From Cryptomeria japonica (taxonomy: Eukaryota > Streptophyta > Pinopsida > Cupressales > Cupressaceae): DNA of 64,000 nt. How positions within the stretch are numbered: the stretch's first letter is position 1; every line of letters starts with the position of its first letter. This document shows, one piece after another, positions 43,303 through 55,608 of this stretch. The stretch lies in contig NC_081410.1 in assembly GCF_030272615.1 (NCBI RefSeq), positions 190,547,619 to 190,611,618 of the forward strand, given 5' to 3'. The position numbers and the translations under genes were made by a program. Below the pieces are notes generated by a model. That model was not told where the DNA came from. It ran no database searches and was given only the letters and a program-made list of their open reading frames with translations.

Positions 43303-44220
43303 CCTCTACTAGATGGCCCGCAATCTGAGGGTCCTCTTGGCTAGTTGGGGTTCTTGCTTTAACTTGTGGCAAAGGCCATAATGTCTCTTCCCCCAGAGTT
43401 TCAATTTACTTAAGCTAGTCACATTGCAAATCACGATGTGGTTTTCCTCCCTACCCTAACACCATTTCTTGTGGGCCATGTAATACAGCTAGTGGCATTT
43501 TCCTCTCCAGATCTGCAACCTCTTTACATTATTTGCCCTTTGTTAGGGTCACACATGGCTGTAATTACCCTCCACCCTTACCTAGATTCTGGAAGATATA
43601 ACTTGCTCTCCCTAATAGAGGGATTTATGAGACTTTGGAGGACTCGTGATTGTATATCCCTATTGTTGCAGATTCAATTTTTTCTCCTCCCAAATAATTT
43701 TGTGATACCCTATGTGAAGAAATGTGGAATTTTCCACAGAATGATGATTGCAATAAAAATAAATTAGATATTTCCTATCACACCCCCTCAACTCTGGACG
43801 CACCAAAAAAAGGGTGCAAATCTAGAATATGGAAGGGAGGTATGGTTACAAAAAGAGCAAAATAGATTTCAAAATTAGCTTTAGACAATGATAAACAAAT
43901 GGATTTCTAGGAGAAAAATATTGCAGCAGACCACATTAATTGGAAATTTTAATGCTTTTTGGCCTCATGTTAGCATCTTATGTGATTGGATCACAAACTT
44001 TTGGAAACCTCTAAGGAAAAAATTGATTCTTTTCTTGTGCATAGGAAATTTTTATTCTGCAATTCATGTCTTTCAATGACAAAATGACCATTCTTGGCAC
44101 TAGGTCATGGTTCTTGAAGGAATATATTTTAAGTCTCAAACCTTGATAGCCCTCCTTTGATCTGTTGTAGGATTCTTTTTCCTGTATGTTTGGTTGGCTC
44201 CACCTCCCTTATCTACATTT
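43303..44220. other. No gene seen
   Basis: Ordinary AT-rich DNA. ORFs of 60-110 codons (43438-43767, 43888-44079, both plus) have no recognisable motif. Confidence 0.4.
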
Positions 44221-44228
44221 AAAATACT

Positions 44229-45353
44229 CTATGTTACCCCAAGTTTCCAGGACGGGGACAGCAAGAGACAAGGGGACGAGGTTCCAAGACGACATTTTTT
44301 TCGCCAATTTTGGGGACGGCAAAGGGGACAGCTATATAAAATATAGAAAAAAATTTAAATATATAGGGAAATTTTAAATGTTGATATGAAATCATGGATA
44401 TAGCATGCATATGAAAACATTAAAGAACCTTAAGTTCTTTGTCAATGCTCAATAATGCAATATGCATTCATTATTCAGAAGGTAGATTTCATTGTCAATA
44501 TGCATGTCATATTAAAAAACTAACATACAAAATGCCCAAAGGCTACACTGCTGCCATATACTCTCATTTTCAAAATACTAATAAACAAAGTATAAACATA
44601 AGATTTTGAAATCATGGCAAATGCAAGAATTCTAGCAAAATCAGTCTCCAACATCGTGGCCTTGCAAGGCTGCCATGAAATTTCCAATTTAACATTCAAG
44701 ACATAAGGGTTGTAATGGAGTACAAACTATTAGCATTTGCAGAGATTATAGATTGCAGTGCTTCAACTTTAAATCTAAATAAACACCTTTGACTGTAAGC
44801 ATTTCCTGTATCAACAATATTTGTTGCTGAAGAAGCGATATAAAAAATTACCTAATCAAAATTACTTCCCAAAATTTTATTAAATGTTTGATCAGTAAAT
44901 ATAATGCAACATGCCTTTCAAAATGTGGGTAACCAGTAAATTCAAATATGTAATAACTTATTTGCTGAAACAAACTGAACAAAAATGGTAATCATCAATA
45001 TTTCACTATCAAAATACAATTAATCCCCTATCCCAGAAATGTACTATTGTTGAGGTGTGGGTACCAGAAAAAGAAATATAAAATGTTTTTTTTGTTAAGC
45101 ATTTTAGCCTTTTTTTTTATTTTAAGTGTTGGGAAAAGGGGGACAGCTGGCCGTCCCCGGGACGGTTAGGGGACGTCTCAGGCATCCCCAATTGTCCAGG
45201 GGACGTCCCCTTTGAGAATCATTGCCGTCCCCAAGTTTCCGGAATGTTTCCCATAGATTTAGCAATTTTGGGGACGGCAGGGGGTTGTCCCCAAGTCCCC
45301 GAAACGTCCCCAGTACGGGGACGGGGGATTTTAGCCTGGGGACGCGAACGTAG
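44229..45353. mobile_element. Non-autonomous hAT-like element (1125 bp)
   Basis: Flanks AAAATACT (44221-44228) and AAAATACA (45354-45361) match at 7 of 8 positions. The ends are CTATGTTACC and, reversed, CTACGTTCGCG. Both ends carry GGGGACG-like subterminal repeats, as in the complete element at 5975-9730 and the deleted one at 58175. The interior is AT-rich with no transposase remnant that I can read. Confidence 0.7.
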
Positions 45354-45466
45354 AAAATACAATGTTCCTTCTTGCTATATTCCTTGTGCAAAATCTTGGA
45401 TGTTGGTCAAAAAACTACAAACCATACTCACACTGCTTATGCTTACATATGTGTGGAAATGGATTT

Positions 45467-45548
45467 GGGGAAGGGGTTGCCTAAAAAAATATACTAAAAA
45501 GGGGAAGGGGTTGCCTAAAAAAATATACTAAAAAGGGGAAGGAGATCC
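45467..45548. repeat. 34-bp tandem repeat (2.4 copies)
   Basis: GGGGAAGGGGTTGCCTAAAA plus AAATATACTAAAAA, 34 bp, at 45467 and 45501 with no difference, then a partial third copy. Confidence 0.9.
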
Positions 45549-45639
45549 TAGGTGCAAACATTGGATTATGTTAATATTCCTATCTGTTGTCACTTTTGTT
45601 ATGTGTATAGTCAATTTTCTTTTTACTAAGTTGCCAATT

Positions 45640-45820
45640 TGGGTATGGGATACGGGTTTAGGTACACAAGTATGGCAAAAAATTGCCTTGGGTTATGTGT
45701 ATGGGTACGCCCGTACATATATGTATATTTATATATATAAATACATATATTATATATACATATATCATATATATATTTATGTTAAAACATCGAAGTCATA
45801 AAATATAACTTTGAAGAAAT
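45640..45820 (-). mobile_element. Terminal fragment of the hAT relic 1 family
   Basis: GGGTATGGGATACGGG...GGCAAAAAATTGCCTTGGG...GTACGCCCGTACATATATG aligns with the reverse complement of 5262-5366, including the following TATA-rich run and a TGTT(A/C)AAACATC segment. No transposase follows on either side. Confidence 0.55.
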
Positions 45821-48800
45821 GAGCGAAATTGTTTTCAACTAGCATATAACATGGTGATTTTGGGAATGTCAACATATAGAGAATAAAGGAAAATGCCAGT
45901 TAGAAAAGTATTCATCAGATAATTGCATTCTTCAATACAGTGGAATGGATCATTTTAGAGCATTTTGATGTTAAATAGAAGCTTCAAGCAAAGAAAGAAG
46001 ATTTCATTTCTGAAGTTGCAAAAGATACACTAAAAATTGCATAAAAGTGAACAATATGATGCAGAAAATAAGAATCAAAAAATATCTTCCAATCAATAGA
46101 GGCAACAAATTACACAGGACTGCAAATCACATCTACTTAGCTTGTGTTCACTTGTATAATGTAATTACCAAGTTCAGCTCTCAAATAGACCCCTCAAAGT
46201 GTTCAAAATGGAACCATCGTCAAGCTTGCAGACATCAATATAGAATTGACATGCCCCTCATTAAATTAAAAAATGCATCCAAATTATGATACTTCCTACA
46301 GCAAATCCAACCCACTTACAAGAACGCAAGATTATGATATCCAAGATAAATTATTGTTTTCTGAATAAAGGGCTGCAAATAAAGTCTGGCATTTGGAATA
46401 ATGCATTTTCTCAATAATGTGAACTACTATAGATATCTTAAATACATCTATCTAAAAAAATGCCAATAGATATCAATTGAAACTATTTTATCTATTTTAA
46501 AATTATTTTATTTTATTTTAAATTATATTTACTACATACAAAAATATTTAAATTATATTAGATCTACATTATTTATTTTTTCTCTGATATAAATTTTTTA
46601 TTGGATAATTGGCATCTACTTTTTCATAATTAGATTTTTATTATTATTCAAAAAATCATTAAAAATAAAAAGTTATTAAATATATTTTTAAAAGAATATT
46701 GTAATTATGAAATAGTGGATTATTTTTATTTTTATTTTATATTTATTTATCTATCTAAAACTTATAAATTTGATGAGGGCATACTTTTTTTATATGGTGT
46801 TTATTTTAAAAATATTAAGTTTGTAATTAATAGTAATATTTTGACATGTAAATGGTTGTCAAATTTAAGCTAAAAATAAAAGTTAACATTAATGCGGTCA
46901 CACTCCACCCCTTGCTGCCATTGCAGAATGCCTATCGACATTAATAAGCAAATGTTAAGAACCAACTTTGAGGACTGTGCTAGAAACACCTAGGTTCGCC
47001 CAGGTTTGACCTAGGAACTTGGGTTTGAACCTAGGGCAAACCCAGGGTTGAATTGAACCTGAACTTGAACCTGATTCCAAACCCAAACCCACAAATCCAG
47101 TAAAAGAGGCTTTTTATTACCCAAAAGGGATTTCTTATTTTTCTAAGAATTGCAAGAAGTTCTCTTCTCAACCAACTTGGGGAGAGGGGCTAAGTCCAAT
47201 CATCTCACTATTTTCCATTGACGAGTTATATTCTTCTAAAGGTGCTCAACAAATTTTAGGTCAGCAACATTTCGGAGGCCTCTTCAGGCATGGAAACACA
47301 GGCTTCAACTCCTCCCACCCCCTCCAAATCAGTCACTAAGCCTTTGTCTCCAATCAAAGTCTTAATTGTAGGGATTGAAGATTTGAAAGGTGGGATGATC
47401 AGCACTATAAATTCTATTTTAGTCAAAGATCTACAAGCCACTCCTTTCTTGGAGTAGGCATGAACTTTGGTGAAAACGAAAAAGGAACAGTATAGGGGAA
47501 AGACCAACCATCATATGATTCTAAGATCTTCTAGTAATGTGAGGAGGAAGTCTATGAAATGTGAAGGCCTTGAAGTCATATGATTATATTTTAAGCTTGA
47601 AAGCCAATAGTGTCACCATAACACGTAATTTATAGAAATAAATTTAATGCTAAGTGAAAAAAATCTTCGAGAATACATTGAAGATTTCAAGAAAAATAAT
47701 AATAAAAATAAGTGTAAACAAATTTTTTATAAGCCTTTCATTTAAGTCAGTATGTATTTACAAAGACTAATTTTTAATTCTTCCACCTAGAGTTAAGTTG
47801 TATTTAAAATTATGATAAATTCAGGAGCTCATTTTGTTTGGTCCATAGATATTTCAAATTTAATGGGAGGATTTTAGAATTGTATATTTATGTGCTATCG
47901 TTGGAACACGGAATGTATTTATACGAGCCAAACATTCTGTTACAGCAATAATGTTCTTGTCTTAATATTATTTCTTCTTAAATGACCCCATACATGCCTT
48001 TGTTGTGCCTGTTAGTGGAGAATTCAAGACCTAATATAAGATGCATGCTGTGTTGATAAATTAATGTTAGAGATGTATTATCCATTTTAAAAACAATTAA
48101 GGTCAAGTTGTACTCCAATATCTTTGACAGAATATTTGAGCCACTTTAGGCTATTCTGAAGCATCAATTAACTTGCAAATCCTTCTCAACTTATCAAAAA
48201 AAGACCCTGCTAAAGCTGCCAAAAAAACCAAACATTATCATCATGAGAATTTCCCTCAATTGTGAGATGTCTGGTAACGTAAAAGCAAGTCCACCATAGC
48301 AGGCAATAAGCATCACAAAAAAGCAGGCATCGCCACTGGCAAAGCCAGGATAAATTGGTGGACAGTCAAGCTGGGAAATATTAATATATAAATCTAGAAT
48401 ATAAACAATTATCCATTTACATATAATCCCCTGCAAAAAATAAATGTAATGCTTATCACTAAGCCTGCTATTTATAAATATAATTTATAAATCTAGAATA
48501 CAAACCATTATATGTTTCTATATAATACCATGCAAAATAGATGTAAGCCCTAGAATTCCCTTACCTTTAAACTCAGTTGGTTCAAAGATTAATCTGTGCA
48601 AAGCTCTCATGTGGTATCCTAGGGTTTCATTGTCTAAAGTTGAAAATTTAAACACTTAAAAAAGATATTCTAAAGCAATCAAGGATGCAAGATAAGCTGC
48701 TTTTAAATGTAATGAATGTAAGGCCCAATTTAATTTTCGCCAACAGTGAAGAGGCACACAAATTGAAGATCGAATATGTACAAAGTACAGATAAAAGAAA

Positions 48801-50054
48801 AAATCTACCTAAAATATAATTTCCATACCAGAAATCAGCTATCTAGAAAATGAACACAATTGAAAAACTAAAAAATACCTGCAAATCTGAAAATGCTACT
48901 AAATCCCTTAACTTTTTAATGACAGAAAATATACAAAAAACCTACAAATACTTAATACAATTGAATGACATTCACATCATATAGGGTAAAGAAACTGGAT
49001 ATCTTCAGACCAGGGAATAGTAAAACTCCACGCATATAAAATCTACCAGAAATAGGATTCAGGAAAAAACATTGGTAACTTTGCATATGCAAATAGTTGT
49101 AAACTTCATCAACTGCACTACTTAATCCAATGTTTTCATATTCATATATTATCAAATACTAATCTATTACAACTTACATTATAATTGACAAAGCATCGTC
49201 TTCTCCCTTTTCAAGATATCAAAATCTCCATCCTTGTTTTTATAGACTGGAGTAGCAGACCACAAAAAAATATAAGTGGAATCAAACTCTATTTTAATAG
49301 AGCTTGGGCAGTGGGATGTGGCATTCATTGTTGGGTGACAGCATAACAGCTTGCAGACAGCATTTATGTGATATTCAATACTGAAAAGAATCTGCAACTT
49401 ACAGCAGCAACTGTAAAAACAAAAACCAGCCTGAGACAATTTTTCAGGCTGTTTTGGACTTGTTCTCACACTAAATAGCCTATTGGCTAAATTACCACCA
49501 TTACAATGTGCATGTGGTTATGAAAATTTTAGTTTTGCTTTTAAAATTTTTAAGTATTAGTGCAATATCATTCTGCTGGCTACAATAGCATATCTTTGTA
49601 AACTTATCCCTTGCTAAATGAGTTAAGAACAAATTGAACCATCAGACATGCCACTGTTTATTAGGTTGACACGTTTGTTTTTTGCCGATCATTTCTCCTT
49701 TCACATCTTGCTTCACAGTAAAGTTATTGTTCAAAACAGGGGAACTGACATTCAACATTAAATGAATCCTTTTGTCTTTTTCAAGTAACAGATAACTTTA
49801 TAATATTCTGCTGGTAATGTTATGGTATTTCTATACCAATATTGGAACAAATGCATGCAATTGCCTGAAATATGTGAAGTTGCCATAGGATCAAATACTC
49901 TCCCTACTTTCAGAGCTAATTTCTAAGTAGTGTGCCATTTACTTTGACGAATTTTACGAGCTATATCTAAATCAAATCTACAATTAAAAAAAAACAAGCA
50001 ACATCTAAATCTTATGAAAGAAAATAATTGCCTCTAACCCACACTGGAAATTAC
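45821..50054. other. No further gene recognised; possible intron or intergenic DNA
   Basis: AT-rich, especially 46470-46900. At 46960-47100 there is a cluster of CCTAGGTT / AACCTAGG / GGGTTTGAACC inverted and direct motifs that may be a transposon end. I looked on the minus strand for the ankyrin, DHHC and membrane exons expected downstream of the exon at 50055-50195 and found none. A membrane-like 80-codon ORF at 48194-48436 (minus) is unassigned. Confidence 0.4.
46960..47100. repeat. Cluster of CCTAGGTT / GGGTTTGAACC motifs
   Basis: Short palindromic and direct units (CCTAGGTTCGCCCAGGTTTG, ACCTAGGAACTTGGGTTTG, AACCTGAACTTGAACCTG, CCCAAACCC) are packed into 140 bp. This resembles the subterminal repeats of a transposon end, but no partner end or target duplication was found. 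Confidence 0.4.
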
Positions 50055-50195
50055 CCGATAACCATTGCAATCTGCTGCTTCTACCCTGGCACCATTCTGG
50101 AGTAAAATCTCTGCAACCTCAACACAACCTCGGACAGCAGCCCAATGCAAAGCGGTTTGCCCACCATTATCAGCAACATTTACATCCCCACCATG
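50055..50195 (-). CDS. Single exon of an ankyrin-repeat protein, TIP1/PAT24-like S-acyltransferase
   Basis: The exon is exactly 141 bp (47 codons, phase 0) and is bounded on the minus strand by ...TTGCTTAG| and |GTAATTTCC. It has no stop. It encodes [20 protein letters not shown], then [18 protein letters not shown] and EAADCNGYR, that is, one full ankyrin repeat and the start of the next. The wording (HGGDVN...TGQTALHWSAVRG...LLLQ.GARV) closely resembles the ankyrin part of plant TIP1-type DHHC palmitoyltransferases, which lipidate proteins at the Golgi or plasma membrane and influence cell size and root-hair growth. No other exon was found in the window, so the gene either has introns longer than several kb filled with transposons or is only a captured fragment. 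The clean splice sites favour a real exon. Confidence 0.7.
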
Positions 50196-51357
50196 CTAAG
50201 CAAACCATATTACAACAAGAGAATCAGCACAATTCCACTCACTATTGAAAAAATAGGTTCAAGCCCAAAGACAACAGATTTCATGAAATCATGGTAAAAA
50301 TCAGATAATTCAATGCTGAGACCAGCTCAAGGAGATAAATTTTACAGAAAAGAAGAATTTTTAGTAAAAATTTAAAGAATAGAATATATTTTAAAATTTT
50401 AGAATTGTCAGTGAATGAATATTTACCTATGAAAAAATGAAAATACTTGAAGCAAAAAATCAATGTCACTGAAATTCATAAATACTTTTCAATTTTTGCA
50501 AATCAATACCTTTACTGATTAGATATTGGCCAACCTAGTAATTTATTATATTTTGCTGAATGTAACAACATCAGCTGCTAAATTTTGGACAGCCTAAAAT
50601 GTCAGTTCATTAGGTACATAATAAAGTTGAAAGAAAGAGCAGAAACACACTTTTTATGCAAGGCGGTGATGGGAAAAGAAAAAAAATGTTATAGAATTTT
50701 AAAAAGGTCTAAATTAATGATGAATAAGTACTTGTATACCCAGAAAAAATATTTGTATGAGACTTACTTTAACCTGTAGTGATCAAGAATCTGTTAATGG
50801 AACCCCAAAATAGGATTTCCACAGCAAAGAAAATAACACTTTGATATAGATCTCAGTTTATAAAAGACAGACACTGTCTAGCTTCAGGGCCAGTTTGTAT
50901 AATTTAGTATTTCACTGAAGAAGATATATAAAAATGTAAAGATAAAATCATAAGTGCTTCAAATCACGATTCTGAACCTTGGCAAGTATTCAACAGACTC
51001 AAGTTTTTCAGCCCAAAGAGTAACTCATCCTCTCAACTCAGAAGTCAAGTCTGCCAAGAATCTTGCAAGTGACAGATTCAGTGGGACAACAGAGAGACTC
51101 AGTCAATCAAAAACAGAAAACCACCCCCCCTCCCTTCCGCCCCCCTTCCCTCCCGCCCACCAAAAGAACTGACTTTAGTTGTCATTTTAACCTTCAAGAA
51201 TTTGAATCTCAGCTGCATGAGATGATTGTCAAGTGTTTGGAAGGATTATGAACAGTTGGAGTGCGATTTGACAGGTATTGAGTTTTTTATTTTTTGTTTT
51301 TCCCAAAGCCCTGTTGCTTAATTTGTTTTTCAATGTCTTATTTCTCTTCAGTGTGCA
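50196..51357. other. No gene seen; possible intron
   Basis: AT-rich DNA upstream (on the minus strand) of the ankyrin exon, with a C-rich run at 51122-51160. I found no preceding exon such as the one that should encode the first ankyrin repeat. Confidence 0.4.
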
Positions 51358-51895
51358 AGTCATTATGCAAGGTGGAAAGGACCCCACATGCAAGCATGGC
51401 ACACAGAGTGCATTCAAAGGCACGGCAACGTTCAATTATTGTGGGTTTAACATGAGAGGAGCTATCAATTGCCTCAAATACCAGCATGCTTATATCGTTA
51501 GCAAGAAGTCAAGTGTAGGTCCAAGTGGAGAAAGAGGTGCAACAAGAAACAATTACCTTACTCTCTAGCTACAAAGTGAAGAAAACAGAAATGAAAAGGA
51601 TGAGGAATGTTGTTACAATCATAATGAACTGCACGTCTGACTGAACAGGGGACTCTTTTATTGGAGGTTTAATAAAGAGGAGCTATGAATAAAGTTATGA
51701 GACCAAATGGAGGAAGAAGTACAATGGGAAATAACTGCCTTGCTTTCCAGCTGTAGAGAGAACAAAATAGAAAAGGAGACAGAGAAAGCTGTTGCATTCA
51801 TGATGAACTGCACCCCTGACTCAACAGGCGACTCTTTTATTGGCCCATGTACTCTGTATTCCTCCACTCACATTGAAGAGAGTTCAAGCTATTAA
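51358..51895 (+). pseudogene. BED-type zinc finger fragment of a hAT-like transposase
   Basis: MQGGKDPTCKHGTQSAFKG is followed by TATFNYCGFNMRGAINCLKYQ. This follows the plant hAT N-terminal pattern DPxWxHG...CxYCG...GxxxRxKxHL, with some Cys and His replaced. Further on, the same kind of sequence occurs twice in a ~180-bp direct duplication (51539-51665 and 51718-51842: EEVQ(Q/W)EIT(T/A)LLSS...MNCT.D.TGDSFIG). No catalytic part follows, so it is a fragment. A spliced upstream exon may lie before 51240. Confidence 0.55.
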
Positions 51896-52029
51896 TTCCC
51901 CAGCTTCATCATTCTTCATAAGATTCCAAGTGCACAACCTTCACTCAAAGGTACTGCCTGCAACTGAGAGAAGCGCCATGTGACAAGGATGGCTGCTGCA
52001 AAAAATGTAATATGATAATATGCCATTCA

Positions 52030-52930
52030 ATATAGCAAGTAAACCATATTTCTGGTCCAAAGATAGATATATTAACCATGTGGTGTCTTCAACTGGCAGA
52101 TCGTTTCACCTCACCAAATACTCACTAATGGTTCTATTCCTCAACTTTCTTTCTCAAGTGTTCATGATAGCTTCTGGTATTAGAATGAGTCGTCCTTCAT
52201 CATCTAAAGGTGGCAAATCATTGGATGATACAACATGCTACCCTAATGCCTTTTTAAGGCAAAAAACAAACATGAAAGATGTTGCGGATTCTGTTGTTCT
52301 CAAGTAGCTCTAGTTCATAGACTACTTCCACCTTCCTTATAATCTCGTAGGGACCATTGAATCTTGGTTTTAACTCTCAGCTCTTTTCTTCTTCAATAAA
52401 GACTGTCTGTAGGCTTGCAGCCTTAGGTAAACCATGTCTCCAGCTTCAAAAACTCTTTCAAAACATCATTGGTCTGAATAGAGCTTCTATTGCTTTTGGA
52501 CACATTGAAGATAGTCTTTGAGGGATTTCAATACCTCTTGACTCTACTTGATCATATTTGTTCCTCCAAGCACCCTATTTTTTGTGATTGCAAAATCCAA
52601 ACAAAGCCAAGAAAGGTGACATACTTATGGACATATGGTAGGAGGTGTTATAACAATGCTCTACCAAATGTGACCACTTGATCCAAGCTATTTGCTGCCC
52701 ACAAACATGATTTATAGGTACCCTTCAATCCATTTGCTGACAATATCAATCTTCCCATCCATCTGGGGGTGATAACTTGTGCTCGGGGTGAGCTATGTTT
52801 TTGCTAAACAAAACAATTATTGCCAATAGTGACTCCTAAACTGATTGTCCTTGTCACTAGCAATGTTCTTAGCCTTAGGTAACCCATGTAATTTGAAACC
52901 TCCTCGAAGAATGAATCAGTGTGTGCAGTG
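52030..52930 (-). pseudogene. Chromovirus integrase C-terminus and chromodomain relic
   Basis: On the minus strand: HPQMDGKIDIVSKWIEGYL and GSK*LGSSGHIW (integrase core end), then FEAGDMVYLRLQAYRQ and FHVC-like. The chromodomain follows as ERKLRNRTISEYLVR*NDLP and VEDTTWLIYLSLDQKYG. Several frameshifts and stops break it. It resembles, but is not a close copy of, the chromodomain at 32193-32827. No LTR was recognised next to it. Confidence 0.75.
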
Positions 52931-53497
52931 AAATATGATTTCAAAGAAATTGACTTAACACTAAAAACAACTCAAAAACATAAAACAAAACAACACCCAA
53001 GATGGGTCTAAAAGGAGGTCAAAACATCACCAAGTCCATTTAAAACACAGCATGTTGATCTCCTCGTGTAGATTTTCCCAGGATGTTAGATTCAATGTGT
53101 ACTCACAATTTTGGCAGCAAAAGGGTGCTCCAAGATTCAAGATGCATGTAGTTGTGTTATGAGGAAAAATGGCTAACTGTAGAGTTTAAATGGAGAGAGA
53201 TTATTTTGGAGGCCTAAGATTGAATGGATGAGATCAATGGTGGAGGATCAATTGGTCCTCGCAATGCATGAAAGTTTGCCAAGTGGCAACCTAGGAGAGG
53301 AGATGAGAATGGTGATGGTTGGAAAAGGTACCCTTGGAGTATGGGCAAGATCTTTCCATAAAGGCATTTCTTGTCCCCATACTCCAGGTACATGGGATAT
53401 GAGAATAAAGGAATTTTTAATTCCTTGAATGTGACATGTGAGGAAGGGGCCCATGTGGGTACCTTCCCAAAAGTGGGTAGCCTTTAAGGTTGATTGG
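52931..53497. other. No gene seen
   Basis: The two overlapping ORFs near 53228-53454 are on opposite strands and show no motif. Confidence 0.4.
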
Positions 53498-53502
53498 GCA
53501 AC

Positions 53503-55603
53503 TGTAATGTCCCCTTCTCCGCGGTGATTAGTTCAGTGGTCCATTGGCCTATTCCAGAGACCCATAGGCTATTTGGAAAGGAGAATTAGGGTTTCCAACT
53601 TTTGTGGAGTTCCGCTCTTTTTAGGGTTTACTAGGAGGGAATTCTTCAGTTTTGTCTATGGTTTCCTTCTGGGTTTTTCATGAGCTCCAGGGTGGCATAA
53701 CATGCATTTGATTATTAGGTGAAGTGAGAACTTACTATTTTTAGTAAGTTAGGGTTTGGTTGTTTGGATGATGTTGTCTTACTGAGCTTTCCAAGCTCTT
53801 TTTCCGGGTGCAAAGATCATGTTTTTCGAAGGAGTATTCCATGACTTCCTATTTTTAGTATTGAGCAATTCTATTTTTAGTAGTTTGGACAAATTCCTGT
53901 TCCTGTAGTAGTTCAGTGGTCTTCATTGCTCAGCTTCATCCTAGATGTTGTTGATAATCAGTATCGGAGTCATAAGTGATTTAATTAAATATTATTTCCT
54001 TATCCTAAGGTTTAATATTTAATTATTTTATTACTGATTAATGGTATATTGGGCGACTTAGGAAAAGACATATTTATATCTAATATTAATGTTATATTTT
54101 CCTAAGTTAGGCGTTGAAATTTGAAGAATGCATTTAGTTATTGTTGAAGACTTAAACAAGTTTGAACTTGCTTAATTATTGGTTAAAATGCAACTCGGGT
54201 GCCCACCTTGGGAAATGAAATGAAATATCATTTGGACGCCGTGTGATAGTGAAATGAAATACAAATTGGAGAGGTGAATTTGGGAGCATTTACATTTGAA
54301 TTTCGGAGGGGAAAAACTATAAATACAGGTGCTTGGCCTCCCATTTTGATATCTTATGAAATTGCATCGTTATGCTGCTAGTTTGGCAATTGAAATCTGA
54401 GCTTCGAAGTGTGGCTTCCTAGCTAAGTCTCAGTTTTGTACTTGGAAGATAGTAACTAGTTGTGTTCTTGTAATTCCAGTGCTGTCCGTGAGTGTTTTGC
54501 AGATTGTGGAGAGTTTTGTGGGGATTTTGGAGTGTTTCCTTGTTGCTGGTCACGGAGTTGCTGAAACCATATTTTGCTCATACCTCTTGACCAAGTGATT
54601 GCATCGTTCTGGGTATCGGCTCTTTGGAAACGTATTGGGAAGACAATCATTCTCCTAACTTTGTGTGGCTTTTGGTGGTCTTTACAATTTTTGGTTGCAA
54701 ATCGAAGTTTGCTGCTGTAGCACCATTTTCAGACTTACCTTGGGATGCATGCAACACATTCGGGACTTCCAAGTTGCGAGTTTGAGGTATTGGATTGGTT
54801 GCATATGTTATATTAGTCATTTGCATTTTATTTGGTGTGATTTCAATTAGTTTTGAGAAAGTTATGAGTGTTTTGGTGTTTCCGGTAGTGGCTGGATAGT
54901 GTGATTTCTAGCTTGTAGAATTAGAACAGCAATAGTGTTCAAGTGTGGTGTGATTTTGATAGTGGATTGTTTGAGATCAGCATTAAGCTTCTTATCTTAT
55001 CTCATATCTCTAATTTGTAAGATTATTTCTGTAGTACGGATCAATCATTCTTGTTGTTTCTTATTTGTAATTCCCACTGTGCAAGTGGAAGAGGATTGCT
55101 TAGCCGCCTTCTATGTTGGTAGCAAGAAACAATGAATGTCCTCCTGCTGAAACACTGCGGTAGAGTTGATTAATTGTAATAAGTCCTCCTGCTGAAATAC
55201 TGCAGTCAAGTTGATTTTGTTGTATTACGTCCTTCAACTGAAATATTGCGGTTGAGTTGATTTGGTCTGTAATAAGTCCTCCCACCGAAATACTGCGGTA
55301 GAGTTGATTTGTTTCGTACGTTAGTGTTTCTTTTTGGCTGGTTTACCGCCAAATCTTTGGTTATCTATCCCGCTGAAAAGTGGAAGGGGTTGGCTTTCCG
55401 CCCATATTGTAATCAATTTCAGTTTTCAAGCACCTAACGATCCCCTCAACACTGTATGATCTCACCCTCCTAGGTTGGGCTCTCGGTGATCAGAAAGTGG
55501 AGGGTTACTTTCAGCAGTATTGAGATTATCTTTCCTAACTTTAACGGGTGCATTGTAGTCTTTGTTGTGTTAAAAAACCAAAAAAAATTAAGGGGTTATT
55601 ACA
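53503..55603 (+). mobile_element. Solo LTR, family L, copy L2 (2101 bp)
   Basis: Bounded by TGTAATGTCCCC and GGGGTTATTACA and flanked by a perfect 5-bp duplication GCAAC (53498-53502 and 55604-55608). TATA box CTATAAATAC is at 54317-54326. Palindrome ACTTACTA-TTTT-TAGTAAGT is at 53730-53749, and the tandem array lies at 55135-55320. It is the reverse orientation of L1 and L3. Confidence 0.92.
55135..55320 (+). repeat. Tandem repeat in solo LTR L2
   Basis: Four units of about 45-47 bp with GTCCTCCTGCTGAAATACTGC and GGTAGAGTTGATT, the reverse-orientation counterpart of the arrays in L1 and L3. Confidence 0.85.
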
Positions 55604-55608
55604 GCAAC

